Source: an uncultured Geobacteraceae bacterium (GTDB taxonomy: Bacteria; Desulfobacterota; Desulfuromonadia; Geobacterales; Pseudopelobacteraceae). From it: 32,125 nucleotides of DNA. Where the stretch lies: positions 1-32,125 of the forward strand of contig CAIRBT010000022.1 in NCBI GenBank assembly GCA_903876875.1. The letters run 5' to 3'. Below, one piece after another: positions 1 to 8,717 of the stretch; the stretch's first letter is position 1, and each line of letters begins with the position of its first letter. The notes under the pieces are model-generated. The model was not told the DNA's origin, made no database searches, and saw only the letters and a program-made list of their open reading frames with translations. A program made the translations under genes and the position numbers.

Positions 1-757
1 CCATGCTGGCAATGACCGATCTGATGGAACCGTCTTTGCAGCGCACTGAAGTTTCCAGCGGTTCAAAAACACTGCCCTGTTCTTTAGCCTTAGTCAGACT
101 GGCTTCCCACTCTGCTTTCAGCTGTTTGAGAACCATCTCGTCAGCGGACACCATCTTCCACCAATCGTCAAGGGAGGCCACATCCCCCATTGAATAGCCA
201 AAGGTATCAATAAAAGCGGGGTTAAAAAAGGTAAAACGGGTATTTTCATCTATCAGTGCCTGGGGAACCGGCGAAGCATTAATGGTTGATTTAAAGCGGA
301 GACCACTATTGAATAATTTATTTTCATACTGTTTCAGATCCAAAAAAACCTTTACTTTTGCCTGGAGCATGGCGGGATTAAAGGGCTTGGTGAGACAGTC
401 CACGGCACCGGTGGAATACCCCTTATAGATACTCTCAACGTCATTAAAGTAGGCCGACAGGAATATTATTGGCATGTGACGCATCCGTTCCTGGCTGCGG
501 ATCAACTGTGCCAATTCATACCCATCCATTCCGGGCATCTGGACATCCAGTATGGCCAAGGCGGGAGCTTCCGGTTCAGACATGAGAATTTCCAGGGCAG
601 CATCGCCACTCTCGGCAAGCAGTAACTCAGCCCCGATATGTTCCAAAGCAGACTGTATAACGAACAAATTGCTGGGTAAGTCGTCTACAATCAATATCTT
701 ACACAAATTAGGATTCACCGGGTCAAGCTTGATTGTACGCCTATAGATATGGGGCAT
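1..757 (-). CDS. REC-PAS response regulator/sensor, N-terminal part (cut by window edge)
   Basis: The reading frame starts at the ATG at 757 and runs off the left edge, so about 252 N-terminal residues are visible. Residues about 18-140 form a receiver domain: the acidic pair is at 25-26, the phospho-acceptor is D71 in [10 protein letters not shown], and the conserved Lys lies in [11 protein letters not shown] domain begins near residue 155 (INASPVPQALIDENTRF). The start is supported by a GGAG about 6 nt upstream and because D71 falls in the same register as in the paralogue starting at 12004, which matches closely over the whole receiver. The truncated remainder could be a kinase, a cyclase or PAS only; nothing here decides. 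It has its own promoter-like sequence and is separated by about 475 bp from the large operon. Confidence 0.9.
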   Translation of the reverse strand, partial: MPHIYRRTIKLDPVNPNLCKILIVDDLPSNLFVIQSALEHIGAELLLAESGDAALEILMSEPEAPALAILDVQMPGMDGYELAQLIRSQERMRHMPIIFLSAYFNDVESIYKGYSTGAVDCLTKPFNPAMLQAKVKVFLDLKQYENKLFNSGLRFKSTINASPVPQALIDENTRFTFFNPAFIDTFGYSMGDVASLDDWWKMVSADEMVLKQLKAEWEASLTKAKEQGSVFEPLETSVRCKDGSIRSVIASM

Positions 758-822
758 CTGTCACTCCACGTTTTTTAAGGGAACCAACCTTTTCTACGGC
801 ACCAGCTCATTGAAGCTAATGT

Positions 823-851
823 ATTATAAATCAGATATTTACCAATATTAA
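823..851 (-). promoter_or_regulatory. Putative sigma-70 promoter of the REC-PAS gene
   Basis: On the minus strand TTAATA (851-846) and a perfect TATAAT (828-823) are separated by 17 nt. This predicts a start near 815 and a leader of about 58 nt before the ATG at 757. The -10 is excellent and the -35 matches 4 of 6. Seen in sequence; use is inferred. Confidence 0.5.
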
Positions 852-963
852 TACTTGAGTATGAACGTTATTACACTATTGCAACACATTTGTCTGTCGT
901 TAGAATGCTACAAAACAGAAAAATGTCTTGGCACAAGGAGATCCTGTTAACAGCAACGGCCAA

Positions 964-988
964 TAACGGTAAAGAAGGTTTGCCGTTA
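964..988. repeat. Intergenic stem-loop
   Basis: TAACGGTAAA, a 5-nt loop and TTTGCCGTTA form a 10-bp stem with one G-T wobble. No T tract follows on either strand, so it is not a standard terminator. It lies about 80 nt upstream of the small ORF at 1068. Apart from this stem and a 10-nt palindrome (ATCGTACGAT, 1033-1042), nothing recognisable was found between 860 and 1067. Confidence 0.45.
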
Positions 989-1067
989 CAGAGCAAATAC
1001 GGTGTGGCTATCCACTATTCGATACGCGTCAGATCGTACGATACCCGCCAGATCAAGGGAGAAGACA

Positions 1068-1205
1068 ATGATGAGGATAGATTACACGTCATTTCATAAT
1101 GCGATTGCCCAGCTGGAGATGGGCCGAGGAGTCTGTCGGACCGAGGGAAGCGTCGCAAAATTCGGCTTGGCGAGAGCAGATTTCGATGGTTTTGAAGGTC
1201 AATAG
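1068..1205 (+). pseudogene. Small 45-codon ORF, possible remnant of a nucleotidyltransferase substrate-binding (HI0074-like) protein
   Basis: A 45-codon frame starts at ATGATG (1068) with AAGGGAG 6-7 nt upstream, a credible ribosome binding site. The first residues (MMRIDYTSFHNAIAQLE) resemble the N-terminus of the nucleotidyltransferase substrate-binding family linked to MNT/HEPN modules, which are normally about 130 residues. The remainder does not resemble that family, and the frame ends inside the hairpin at 1197-1219. I read it as a truncated or frameshifted fragment. It could also be a random short ORF. The family match rests on a short stretch read by eye. Confidence 0.28.
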
Positions 1206-1219
1206 TCGTTCTATTGACC
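1197..1219 (-). terminator. Hairpin just downstream of the 17-kb operon
   Basis: GGTCAATAG, a 5-nt loop and CTATTGACC form a perfect 9-bp stem, beginning 13 nt past the stop codon of the last operon gene. The tail on the minus strand (TTCAAAACC) is only weakly T-rich, so intrinsic termination would be modest. Position argues for an operon-end terminator or 3'-end stabiliser. It also overlaps the stop codon of the small plus-strand ORF. Confidence 0.5.
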
Positions 1220-1232
1220 GAAAAAACAGCCG

Positions 1233-4200
1233 TTAGCTGCCACACAGGTCGTGGAGTTTTTTGACCGAAGCGGAGACGCGACCCATCTGCTCCCGCAGTG
1301 CCGGTATGAAGCGGTCACGGGAGAGTAAAGCCCCCCCCTTCACGGTCGCCTCCACCTCCGTGGCAACCCGGTTCAACCCCGGAGCAGCCACATTGGCCGC
1401 CAACCCTTTCAGGGAATGGGCGCGGCACCTGACAACCTCTCGCTCATCCTGTTCAATGGCTCCGCACAGCTCTTCGGTAACCACGGCAGCCTCTTTCACA
1501 AAACAGGCCGCCATTTTAAGCATCAGCGGCACATCGTCCATGCAGCGTTTCAGAAGTTCGGCCACATTAAGCCCCGGCAATATTTCCGGTACGCTGCACC
1601 CTTCGGACGGCGGAACCGGTGCTGTTGCCCCACGCGCTGCACCACCCCGTTTGACCATAGTAGCCACCATACGAAACAGTGCGTCCGGATTGACCGGCTT
1701 GGTAATGAGCTCGTCCATTCCGGCCTGCAGACACCGGTCACGTTCTTCCGCCATGGCATGGGCCGTCATCGCCACGATGGGCAGGCGGGAAGAGTCCCAC
1801 TGTTCCCGGATCTTGCGTGCCGCCGTGAGGCCATCCATCACCGGCATTTGCACGTCCATCAGCACCAGGTCAAAGGCACCCTGTGCCTCAGTAACCTGGG
1901 CCACCGCTTCACGTCCGTTGGCTGCCGTGACAACGGCAACACCGACCCGCTCCAACAGTTCCGCTGCCAACTGGGTATTGATGGCATTATCATCAACCAG
2001 CAAGATGGTGACACCGGCAAAGGTCCCGGCGTTATAAGAAAGTGGTGCCAAAGGGGACGGAGAAAACAGATGGCTCCCCATTCTGCCATTGTTCACCGTT
2101 TCACCACCGGTGCCCTCCCCGCTCCCCAGACCGCACCAGAGGGAGAAACTAAAGCAGCTCCCGACACCGGGCTTGCTCGTCACACTGATTTCCCCCCCCA
2201 TTAACTGTACCAGACTCTGACAAATAGAAAGCCCCAGACCGCTCCCCCCATACTCACGGGTGGTTGACGTATCTGATTGGGTAAAGGGGAGAAAGAGCGA
2301 ATCAAGCTGCTCAGGTGGAATGCCGATACCCGTATCCTCCACGGCAAAGAGGATGTTAACCCGCTTGCCCGGCTCGTCCCGTTCCACGAGGGCAGCCGAC
2401 AGCGTGACCGTACCCTGTGCGGTAAACTTGATGGCATTGTTGAGCAGATTATTAATAACCTGCTGAAGGCGCAGCGGATCGCCGATCAGGAGTGGCGGTA
2501 GGGCATCGGCTTGGGGCAGAATCAGAGATAACCCCCGATTCTCAGCGGCTATTTTTTGCAGGGTTGCTATATTCTCGTACAACTGTACCGAAGAGAATTC
2601 CACCTCCTCAATGGTGAGCATATTGGCCTCGATTTTTGAGAAATCGAGGATTTCATTCAATATGCCCATGAGCGTTTCACCCGAATAGGTTATTTTGCTC
2701 AGATAGTCATGGACTTTCGGGGAAAGCTCCTGTTGCAGTGCCAGATAGCCCATACCGATGATACCATTCATGGGGGTGCGAATCTCATGGCTCATGTTGG
2801 CAAGGAAACGACTCTTGGCAAGATTTGCCGCTTCAGCCGAAGCGATGGCCTTTTCCCGCTCCGCTTCGTAGCGGGAACGCTCGGTGATATCGGTATCAAC
2901 CCCCCTGTACCCCGCCAGGGTGCCGGACTCGTCGAGAATCGGCACACCGTTGGTACAGATAAGCACCTGCTGCCCCTCTTTATGGGTGTACCAACTCTCA
3001 AGGTTTTTAATGTTTGCCGTATGCTGACTCACCTCACTAAAGAGCATCCGCACCTGTTCGGCCTCCTCAGCCGACATAAAATCATAAATAGTCCTGCCGA
3101 CAATTTCGGACGGTTTATACCCCAGGACGGCATACACCTGGGGTGAGCAGTAGGTGTAGCACCCGTCCCGGTCAACTTCCCATACCCAGTCAGACATGGT
3201 CAAGATAATGGCATTGAGGGTTTCATTGGCAGCAATTGCATCTGCGTTGGCCTGCAAAAGTGCCAGTTCTGCCTGTTTGAGATCGGTAACATCACTAAAT
3301 GACCAGACACGTCCGACAATGGTGGCACCAACTTTTTGCGGCTGGGAATTACGCAAAAAGATACGACCATCGGCAAGATGGAGTGTGTCATAACTGGACG
3401 CCTCCGGATTTTCATACAGTTCACGAACTTTTTGTAAAAACTGCTCCGGATCTGCCATTTGGGCAACAACATGTGCCAGCACAGGATCCTTAGCTTCCTT
3501 ATTGAGCAGAACCGGTGGCACCTGCCAGAGGTCAAGAAATTTTTGATTCCAAAGGGAGATATGGCCGTTCAGATCGACCGCCAGCACCCCATCCATGGTT
3601 GCTTCCAGGGTACCGCCGAGCAGTGACATAAATGACGCCAATGACTCGCTGGTCTGTGTGATGGCGGTAATATCGTAATTAACTCCCGCCATACGGAGCG
3701 GTATGCCATGTTCATCCCGTTCAATCTGGGCAAAGGCTCTGATATTGTGAATGGAACAATCGGGCCACACCACGCGAAATTGAATATCGAACTCTTTCTC
3801 TCCGCGCAAGGCCATGGTGATCGCTGCGCTGCACGATTCAACATCATCCGGATGAACCCCCGCCATCCAGGCATCATAGGCACCGGAAAAGTCCTCGGCA
3901 CGTACCCCGTACAACCGGTACATCCACTCATCCCAGATGAGCTGATTTTCCGGAACGAACCATTCCCAGACGCCGATTCCTCCCGAATCAACGGCCAGAG
4001 CAAAACGATTGCTTAACGCTTCAAAGCGATTTTTCTGTTCCGTAAGCTCCGAGGACATGGCACCTGCCAGTGCCAGAGCTTTGTCCCGGGTACTTGACAG
4101 AAGGTAACTAATGGCAGACAAAAGAAAGCTGAAGAGGATACAGGAGGCAAGTGCCAAACGGGAATTAACCAGCTCAAGGTGCTTTGAAAACGACGGCAGA

Positions 4201-5147
4201 CAGTTAAAAACAATACACCATTTTTTCCCATAGGCATCAAGGGTAACCGTGCGGGTAAAATAAGGCGTAAAATCATGGGGGACTTCGGTATGTTCCGTTA
4301 GCACGCTCCTGAACATCAGCTCTTTTTCGGAGGGAGTGTCACCGGCATAGACATCAAACCCCACATCTGCAGGGAGTTTTGCCATGGTGCCGTAAATAAA
4401 GTCATTCATTCTAATGGGGCTGTAAACAAAGCCATAAAAGGCTTTCCGCCGCAACTCCACCGAATCGGTTGGCATCCCCCTGCGGTAGATCGGCGCGTAC
4501 ATGAGCATACCGCTCTGTTTATCCTTTTCCGTCTCCTGCACCAGAATTATTTTAGCGGCAATGGTCGTAGAACCGCTGTCGATGGCCTTATCCATGGCGG
4601 CGCGCCGTACCGGCTCGGAATACATATCATAACCAAAAGCTCGCTGATTTCGCCAGTTGAACGGTTCAAGGTACATGATCGACGTGTAAGCCGATCGCTC
4701 CCCCACGGGCCTGAGTGTATATTCGGGAAACCCCTCACCCCGCACCGACGCCACATGCGTATCCCTTTCAGCCGGAGTCAGCCAGATACTGAAACCGACC
4801 CCCAATATGCCGGGATGATTTTCATCAAGACGGAGTGCCGAGACAAAGCGCCGCCATTCATTGCGAGTAACCTGGCCACTGCCATTAAACAGCCCAACAC
4901 CCCCCAAAAGCACCTGTTCGTGATCATGGAGCCGATTTTCAATCTGTCGGGAAACCACGGTAGTAATATCATTAAATGTTTCTGCGGCTTTACTTTGATA
5001 GTTCTCGTCAAGTAAACGCCAGAGAAATAGTGACGTTGCCAGTGACGCACAGAGCACCAACGCGGGAAGACCGCTGGCACGTGCAAGCAACGCTTTTATA
5101 GTGAATTTACCAACGGCACGGTTTTCCGCCGCAAATAAAGAACCCAT
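1233..5147 (-). CDS. CHASE-PAS-PAS-PAS hybrid histidine kinase with REC and HPt
   Basis: This 1304-residue membrane-bound hybrid kinase is the last gene of the large operon. TM1 lies at about 28-46, a periplasmic CHASE-type ligand domain at about 80-280, and TM2 at about 332-354. Three PAS domains follow (about 375-490, 510-620 and 645-765; the third begins LNAIILTMSDWVWEVD). The HisKA domain carries H787 in [12 protein letters not shown]. The HATPase has its N box (NNLLNNAIKF) and G boxes (DTGIGIP, GGSGLGLS). The receiver acceptor is D1098 (LMDVQMPVMDG) and the HPt histidine is H1244 (AHSLKGLAAN). All catalytic residues are present, so a complete His-Asp-His relay exists in one chain; the final acceptor receiver must be another protein. 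The single-domain receiver encoded 26 nt upstream is the obvious candidate (inference). A Shine-Dalgarno AAGGTGG precedes the ATG at 5147. The CHASE ligand cannot be predicted. Confidence 0.93.
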   Translation of the reverse strand: MGSLFAAENRAVGKFTIKALLARASGLPALVLCASLATSLFLWRLLDENYQSKAAETFNDITTVVSRQIENRLHDHEQVLLGGVGLFNGSGQVTRNEWRRFVSALRLDENHPGILGVGFSIWLTPAERDTHVASVRGEGFPEYTLRPVGERSAYTSIMYLEPFNWRNQRAFGYDMYSEPVRRAAMDKAIDSGSTTIAAKIILVQETEKDKQSGMLMYAPIYRRGMPTDSVELRRKAFYGFVYSPIRMNDFIYGTMAKLPADVGFDVYAGDTPSEKELMFRSVLTEHTEVPHDFTPYFTRTVTLDAYGKKWCIVFNCLPSFSKHLELVNSRLALASCILFSFLLSAISYLLSSTRDKALALAGAMSSELTEQKNRFEALSNRFALAVDSGGIGVWEWFVPENQLIWDEWMYRLYGVRAEDFSGAYDAWMAGVHPDDVESCSAAITMALRGEKEFDIQFRVVWPDCSIHNIRAFAQIERDEHGIPLRMAGVNYDITAITQTSESLASFMSLLGGTLEATMDGVLAVDLNGHISLWNQKFLDLWQVPPVLLNKEAKDPVLAHVVAQMADPEQFLQKVRELYENPEASSYDTLHLADGRIFLRNSQPQKVGATIVGRVWSFSDVTDLKQAELALLQANADAIAANETLNAIILTMSDWVWEVDRDGCYTYCSPQVYAVLGYKPSEIVGRTIYDFMSAEEAEQVRMLFSEVSQHTANIKNLESWYTHKEGQQVLICTNGVPILDESGTLAGYRGVDTDITERSRYEAEREKAIASAEAANLAKSRFLANMSHEIRTPMNGIIGMGYLALQQELSPKVHDYLSKITYSGETLMGILNEILDFSKIEANMLTIEEVEFSSVQLYENIATLQKIAAENRGLSLILPQADALPPLLIGDPLRLQQVINNLLNNAIKFTAQGTVTLSAALVERDEPGKRVNILFAVEDTGIGIPPEQLDSLFLPFTQSDTSTTREYGGSGLGLSICQSLVQLMGGEISVTSKPGVGSCFSFSLWCGLGSGEGTGGETVNNGRMGSHLFSPSPLAPLSYNAGTFAGVTILLVDDNAINTQLAAELLERVGVAVVTAANGREAVAQVTEAQGAFDLVLMDVQMPVMDGLTAARKIREQWDSSRLPIVAMTAHAMAEERDRCLQAGMDELITKPVNPDALFRMVATMVKRGGAARGATAPVPPSEGCSVPEILPGLNVAELLKRCMDDVPLMLKMAACFVKEAAVVTEELCGAIEQDEREVVRCRAHSLKGLAANVAAPGLNRVATEVEATVKGGALLSRDRFIPALREQMGRVSASVKKLHDLCGS

Positions 5148-5173
5148 GGTGCCACCTTATGGTTAATTTCCGT

Positions 5174-5551
5174 TCAACTATAGGACTCCAACAACTCTTT
5201 TACCGTACTTCGCAGAAGATTGTAATCAAGAACTTTTAAGAGGACCCGATCAGCACCCATAATTGTGGCGGTATGTTCCAGGTCATGGATATCCACCCGG
5301 GGAGAGCCACCGGTAATGACAATAATGCCCATTCCAATGTAGATATTTTTGAGATCCTGCAACACCTCAAGGCCGTCTTTTTCAGGCATCAGAATATCGG
5401 TAATAACAATCTGGTACGACTGTTCATCGGCCAATTTCATACCCTCTTTGCCGTCCTTTGCGGTATCAACCTCATGGCCGTCCAGGGTTAAATACTTCTT
5501 GATAATTTTCCTGATATCTTCCTGATCATCGATTACTAATATTCTGGCCAT
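5174..5551 (-). CDS. Single-domain CheY-like response regulator
   Basis: This 125-residue protein is a lone receiver domain with no output domain. The acidic pocket is D8-D9, the phospho-acceptor is D52 in VITDILMPEKDG, the switch Thr is T80 (VITGGS) and the conserved Lys is K106. The residue after the Lys is Val (LLKVLD), whereas most receivers have Pro there; this may alter the beta5-alpha5 loop. The start ATG at 5551 follows a strong AGGGGAG. It lies between two hybrid kinases, 55 nt after one and 26 nt before the HPt-bearing one. This suggests a shuttle receiver that accepts phosphate from the HPt domain or acts as a diffusible output on a protein target. Function is inferred from architecture and position. 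Confidence 0.92.
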   Translation of the reverse strand: MARILVIDDQEDIRKIIKKYLTLDGHEVDTAKDGKEGMKLADEQSYQIVITDILMPEKDGLEVLQDLKNIYIGMGIIVITGGSPRVDIHDLEHTATIMGADRVLLKVLDYNLLRSTVKELLESYS

Positions 5552-5606
5552 ATAATCTCCCCTGTTGTTTGTCTGAGTATGTTGCTGCTAACTCCAAACC
5601 TGTCGT

Positions 5607-8324
5607 TCAGAGAAGCTCCACTATTTTCCGCAATAACTCGTGTGGATTAATTGGTTTTACCAAGAGTTCTGCATCACCAATATCACTGACATTCTTAATA
5701 ATATCGCGAGTATGCCCACTCATAAAAATGAACTTGACCGTTGCTGATAACGCCCTGATTTCATCAAATACCTCCTTACCGCACTTCCGAGGCATAACGA
5801 CATCGGAAATTATCAGAACAATATCCTCCGCCCGCTCCCTGAATTTTTCTATCGCCTCAATGCCATCACCCGCCGTGATAACGTCAAAACCTCTGCGGGT
5901 AAGGAATTCTTCCAGTGCAATGCGATATTCAGTAAAATCTTCAACAAGCAGGATTGTGCCGGCCATCTTTGTTACATTGAGCTGACTGTTGTTCTGAGGC
6001 TGAGCGACAATCCGGGGTTCCGTAACGACCGGCAGAGTGATTGTGAACTGCGATCCTTGTCCCAAACGGCTGTCAACGGTGATAGTGCCGTTATGCTGTG
6101 TAACGATACCAAAGACCATTGCCAGCCCGAGACCGGTTCCCTTGCCGATCTCTTTCGTGGTAAAGAAAGGGTCAAAAATCCGTTGTATGATATCTTCCGG
6201 AATCCCCTCCCCCGAGTCCCGTACCGTTATGTCAACACTGTTATCCGGAGTGATGAACGTTTCAGAGCCATCCAGCGTATCGCTGCCGGAGTGAAGTGCA
6301 ACCGAAATATGCAGTGTGCCACCATTTGGCATGGCATCACGGGCATTTGTTGCAAGATTAATAATGACCTGTTCGATCTGCCCCCCATCGATATTGACCG
6401 ATATGGGACGATCATGGGGAATGACCGTACATTCAATATATTCCGGAAGCACCCTGCGTATCAGCTGCCCCGTTTGCACAATAACTGCATTAAGATCCTG
6501 TACGGCTATTTTCATGATCTGGGTGCGACTGTATGCCATCAGACCATGGGTTAATTTATTGGCATTTATGGAAGCTTCGAGAATACTGGCGGCATACTCC
6601 TGCTGTTCCTGACTCAATTCACCACTGTCGTATAACAATGAGCCGTAACCGTTAATTATACTCAACAAATTATTCAGATCATGGGCTATCCCCCCTGCCA
6701 GTTGCCCAACCGTCTCGATTTTCTGCATATGGATAAGCTGCTCCGTAAGGGCCCGTTTCTCAGTACTATCCTCCTTAACCGCAATAAAGTGCGTGATAAC
6801 ACCATTACTGTCGATAACGGCAGAAATCCAGGCATACTCGTGATACAACTGGCCGCTTTTGTTCTTATTGACAAAGTCCCCTTCCCAGGTTTTTCCCTGC
6901 AGAATCGTTGCCCAGAGTTTTTTATATGTGTGCGGTGCTGTTTGATCCGATTTTACCAGTCGAATATGCCGGCCTATGACCTCTTCAGCCGAATACCCGG
7001 TGACGTTGGTAAACTTGGGATTGATATATTCGATAATTCCCTGCGTATCGGTAATGACAGTGCTGACAGGACTCTGCTGAACGGCCTGTGAAAGCTTCAG
7101 AAGTTCGGCCGTTGAGGTATGGAGTTCGGTAACATCTTTATCCACCCCCCGATATCCTTTCAGATTCCCCTCGTCATCCATAATCGGCACACCGGTAGTT
7201 GAGTGCAATACCCGTTTCCCCGCCTTGGTTATATTCCAGTTCATGAGGTCAACAATCCGCTCTTTCTGTTGAACTATTTCACGGAACTTCCCCGAAATGA
7301 CAGGTACTTCTTCGGGCGGCATGAAATCAAAGGGATGTTTACCAAGCATCTCCGCCGGGGAATAGCCAAGCTGCTGTTCAACCCGTGGGGAACAGTAGGT
7401 GTAGCGTCCTGCGGCATCAACTTCCCAGTACCAGTCCGACATACTTTCCAGTATATCGTTCAAAACAGTGTTGGTTTTCAGGGTCTCGTCGTGCATTCGC
7501 TGCATGGTGATTTCAGTATGTTTATGCTCGGTTATGTCGAGCATTGTCCCGTGCATAATGAGTGCCCTGCCATCTTCGCCCCATACGGTAACCCTGCCGC
7601 TGTCCCTCACCCAGACCCACTGACCACAGCTGTGCTTCAACCGCATTTCAACAGTAAAATGTTTCTCATGATCGGCAAAATGCCTCCCCAGATTGGCCCT
7701 GGCGACAACCAGGTCCTCGGGATGAATGAGTGCATGGAGTGTTGAAATAGTGACCGGTGAAAGTTCTGCCAGGGTATGCCCCAGCATGGTAGCAATACGA
7801 TCATTGATAACGACGTTACCGGTTTCAATATTCCACTCCCAAACCCCCGCATCGGTCGCCTTGAGGATATTTTCCAGACGATGCTGCTCGGTAAGAAGTG
7901 CTTTTTGAGAAAAAGTTGCATGATAACGGGCATGTCGCAGTTCGCGTTCATTAACCTTGTGGGCGGTAATATCAGTCATGACAATTAACAGTTCATGGGG
8001 ATGATTTTTTTGTATGGTAAACTCAACCACCCCATGACCTCTGGTGCCGGTGCCCCCCCCCATAATAACCGGCAACGACTCACACACCATGCCACTGTCA
8101 TCAGTAAAGGCGCTAATCAAACGGTGAATTTCCTTAGTCACCGGATCCAACACCCGGAAAATATTATCCAGTTTCACCTCGGTGGTGAACCCCATGAGTA
8201 ACGAAGTAGCGCGTGGCGTGAGCATCAGAATGTCACCGGTACCGGTAATCCGGAGCAGTGCCACCGGAGAGCGATACAGGAAGGTCAACAAATCATCATA
8301 AGCCGTGCCGTTGTCGGTAGTCAT
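5607..8324 (-). CDS. Soluble PAS(4)-HisKA-HATPase-REC hybrid histidine kinase, immediately downstream of the PYP gene
   Basis: No membrane segment is visible, so this is likely a cytoplasmic kinase. Residues, numbered from the ATG at 8324: PAS about 10-115, 145-260, 280-395 and 405-515; HisKA with H548 in AGGIAHDLNN (the AHDLNN subtype); HATPase with [17 protein letters not shown] and GTGLGLAM; C-terminal receiver with D841 (ISDVVMPRKCG) and VKPINP. An in-frame GTG at 8336 directly abuts the PYP stop codon. I prefer the ATG at 8324 because GGTAGGTG sits 9 nt upstream; AGGGG is only 3 nt from the GTG. Translation is probably coupled to the PYP gene. The tight linkage makes this the best candidate for a kinase that responds to PYP, perhaps through its first PAS domain. 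That link is an inference. Confidence 0.92.
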   Translation of the reverse strand: MTTDNGTAYDDLLTFLYRSPVALLRITGTGDILMLTPRATSLLMGFTTEVKLDNIFRVLDPVTKEIHRLISAFTDDSGMVCESLPVIMGGGTGTRGHGVVEFTIQKNHPHELLIVMTDITAHKVNERELRHARYHATFSQKALLTEQHRLENILKATDAGVWEWNIETGNVVINDRIATMLGHTLAELSPVTISTLHALIHPEDLVVARANLGRHFADHEKHFTVEMRLKHSCGQWVWVRDSGRVTVWGEDGRALIMHGTMLDITEHKHTEITMQRMHDETLKTNTVLNDILESMSDWYWEVDAAGRYTYCSPRVEQQLGYSPAEMLGKHPFDFMPPEEVPVISGKFREIVQQKERIVDLMNWNITKAGKRVLHSTTGVPIMDDEGNLKGYRGVDKDVTELHTSTAELLKLSQAVQQSPVSTVITDTQGIIEYINPKFTNVTGYSAEEVIGRHIRLVKSDQTAPHTYKKLWATILQGKTWEGDFVNKNKSGQLYHEYAWISAVIDSNGVITHFIAVKEDSTEKRALTEQLIHMQKIETVGQLAGGIAHDLNNLLSIINGYGSLLYDSGELSQEQQEYAASILEASINANKLTHGLMAYSRTQIMKIAVQDLNAVIVQTGQLIRRVLPEYIECTVIPHDRPISVNIDGGQIEQVIINLATNARDAMPNGGTLHISVALHSGSDTLDGSETFITPDNSVDITVRDSGEGIPEDIIQRIFDPFFTTKEIGKGTGLGLAMVFGIVTQHNGTITVDSRLGQGSQFTITLPVVTEPRIVAQPQNNSQLNVTKMAGTILLVEDFTEYRIALEEFLTRRGFDVITAGDGIEAIEKFRERAEDIVLIISDVVMPRKCGKEVFDEIRALSATVKFIFMSGHTRDIIKNVSDIGDAELLVKPINPHELLRKIVELL

Positions 8325-8336
8325 AGAACGATGCAC

Positions 8337-8717
8337 CTACCCCTCGTACCGTACCAGTATATATCGTGTCGGAGAGCTCTCTTCATACAACAACCGCAGT
8401 CGCACCTGGGTCGGGCGCATCCGCCAGCTGAACACATAATCCATGAGCACATCCAATGATTTCCCGGCGGCACCGGCCGCTTCAAACTGCTGCGCGACCA
8501 TGTAGTTATTCATACATTGTGCCAATTCTGTAAACAACTGAGAACCGCGCGCCTGGTCAGGTGAAACCCGCGAATGACTGGATTCATAGGCATTGTAACG
8601 GCACACCGCACCGCCTGAATCAAAACCGATAACACCGAAATCAAGCGAATCCAGCTCCAGATCCGTCAGCCCCTGCAACAGTTCCAGAATACCTTCCTGA
8701 TCAAATAACATACTCAT
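8337..8717 (-). CDS. pyp: Photoactive yellow protein (xanthopsin) homologue, candidate blue-light sensor
   Basis: This 126-residue protein has the length and layout of Halorhodospira PYP (125 residues, PAS fold, p-coumaroyl chromophore on Cys69, hydrogen-bonded by Tyr42 and Glu46). Here Y41, E45 and C68 occur with exactly the same spacing (YNAYE, then LAQC 27 residues after the Tyr). The preceding block LDSLDFGVIGFD matches LDGLAFGAIQLD. RMRPTQV (99-105) matches the QMTPTKV strand, and Met100 is conserved. Differences: the Arg52 position holds Val with Arg one residue earlier, Tyr98 is Trp, and the residue before the Cys is Gln rather than Pro; these could tune colour or photocycle rate. The ATG overlaps the upstream kinase stop (ATGA), with AGGAG 7 nt before it, so it is translationally coupled. 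No Tyr ammonia-lyase or p-coumarate-CoA ligase gene lies in the window. Family assignment is strong; photoactivity is inferred. Confidence 0.85.
   Translation of the reverse strand: MSMLFDQEGILELLQGLTDLELDSLDFGVIGFDSGGAVCRYNAYESSHSRVSPDQARGSQLFTELAQCMNNYMVAQQFEAAGAAGKSLDVLMDYVFSWRMRPTQVRLRLLYEESSPTRYILVRYEG

Noticed and set aside
1261-2204. Long plus-strand open frames (about 260 codons) opposite the CHASE kinase
   Set aside because: They lie antisense to the HATPase-REC-HPt region, have low-complexity Ser/Thr/Ala or Arg/His composition, and match no family; the minus-strand gene has clear motifs.
8325-8336. GTG at 8336 as the start of the kinase downstream of PYP
   Set aside because: The only purine-rich site is 3 nt away, too close; the ATG at 8324 has GGTAGGTG at better spacing. 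It cannot be fully excluded.
8337-8717. Reading the 126-residue protein as a generic PAS domain
   Set aside because: Length, Tyr/Glu/Cys spacing and two additional blocks match PYP much better than other PAS groups.
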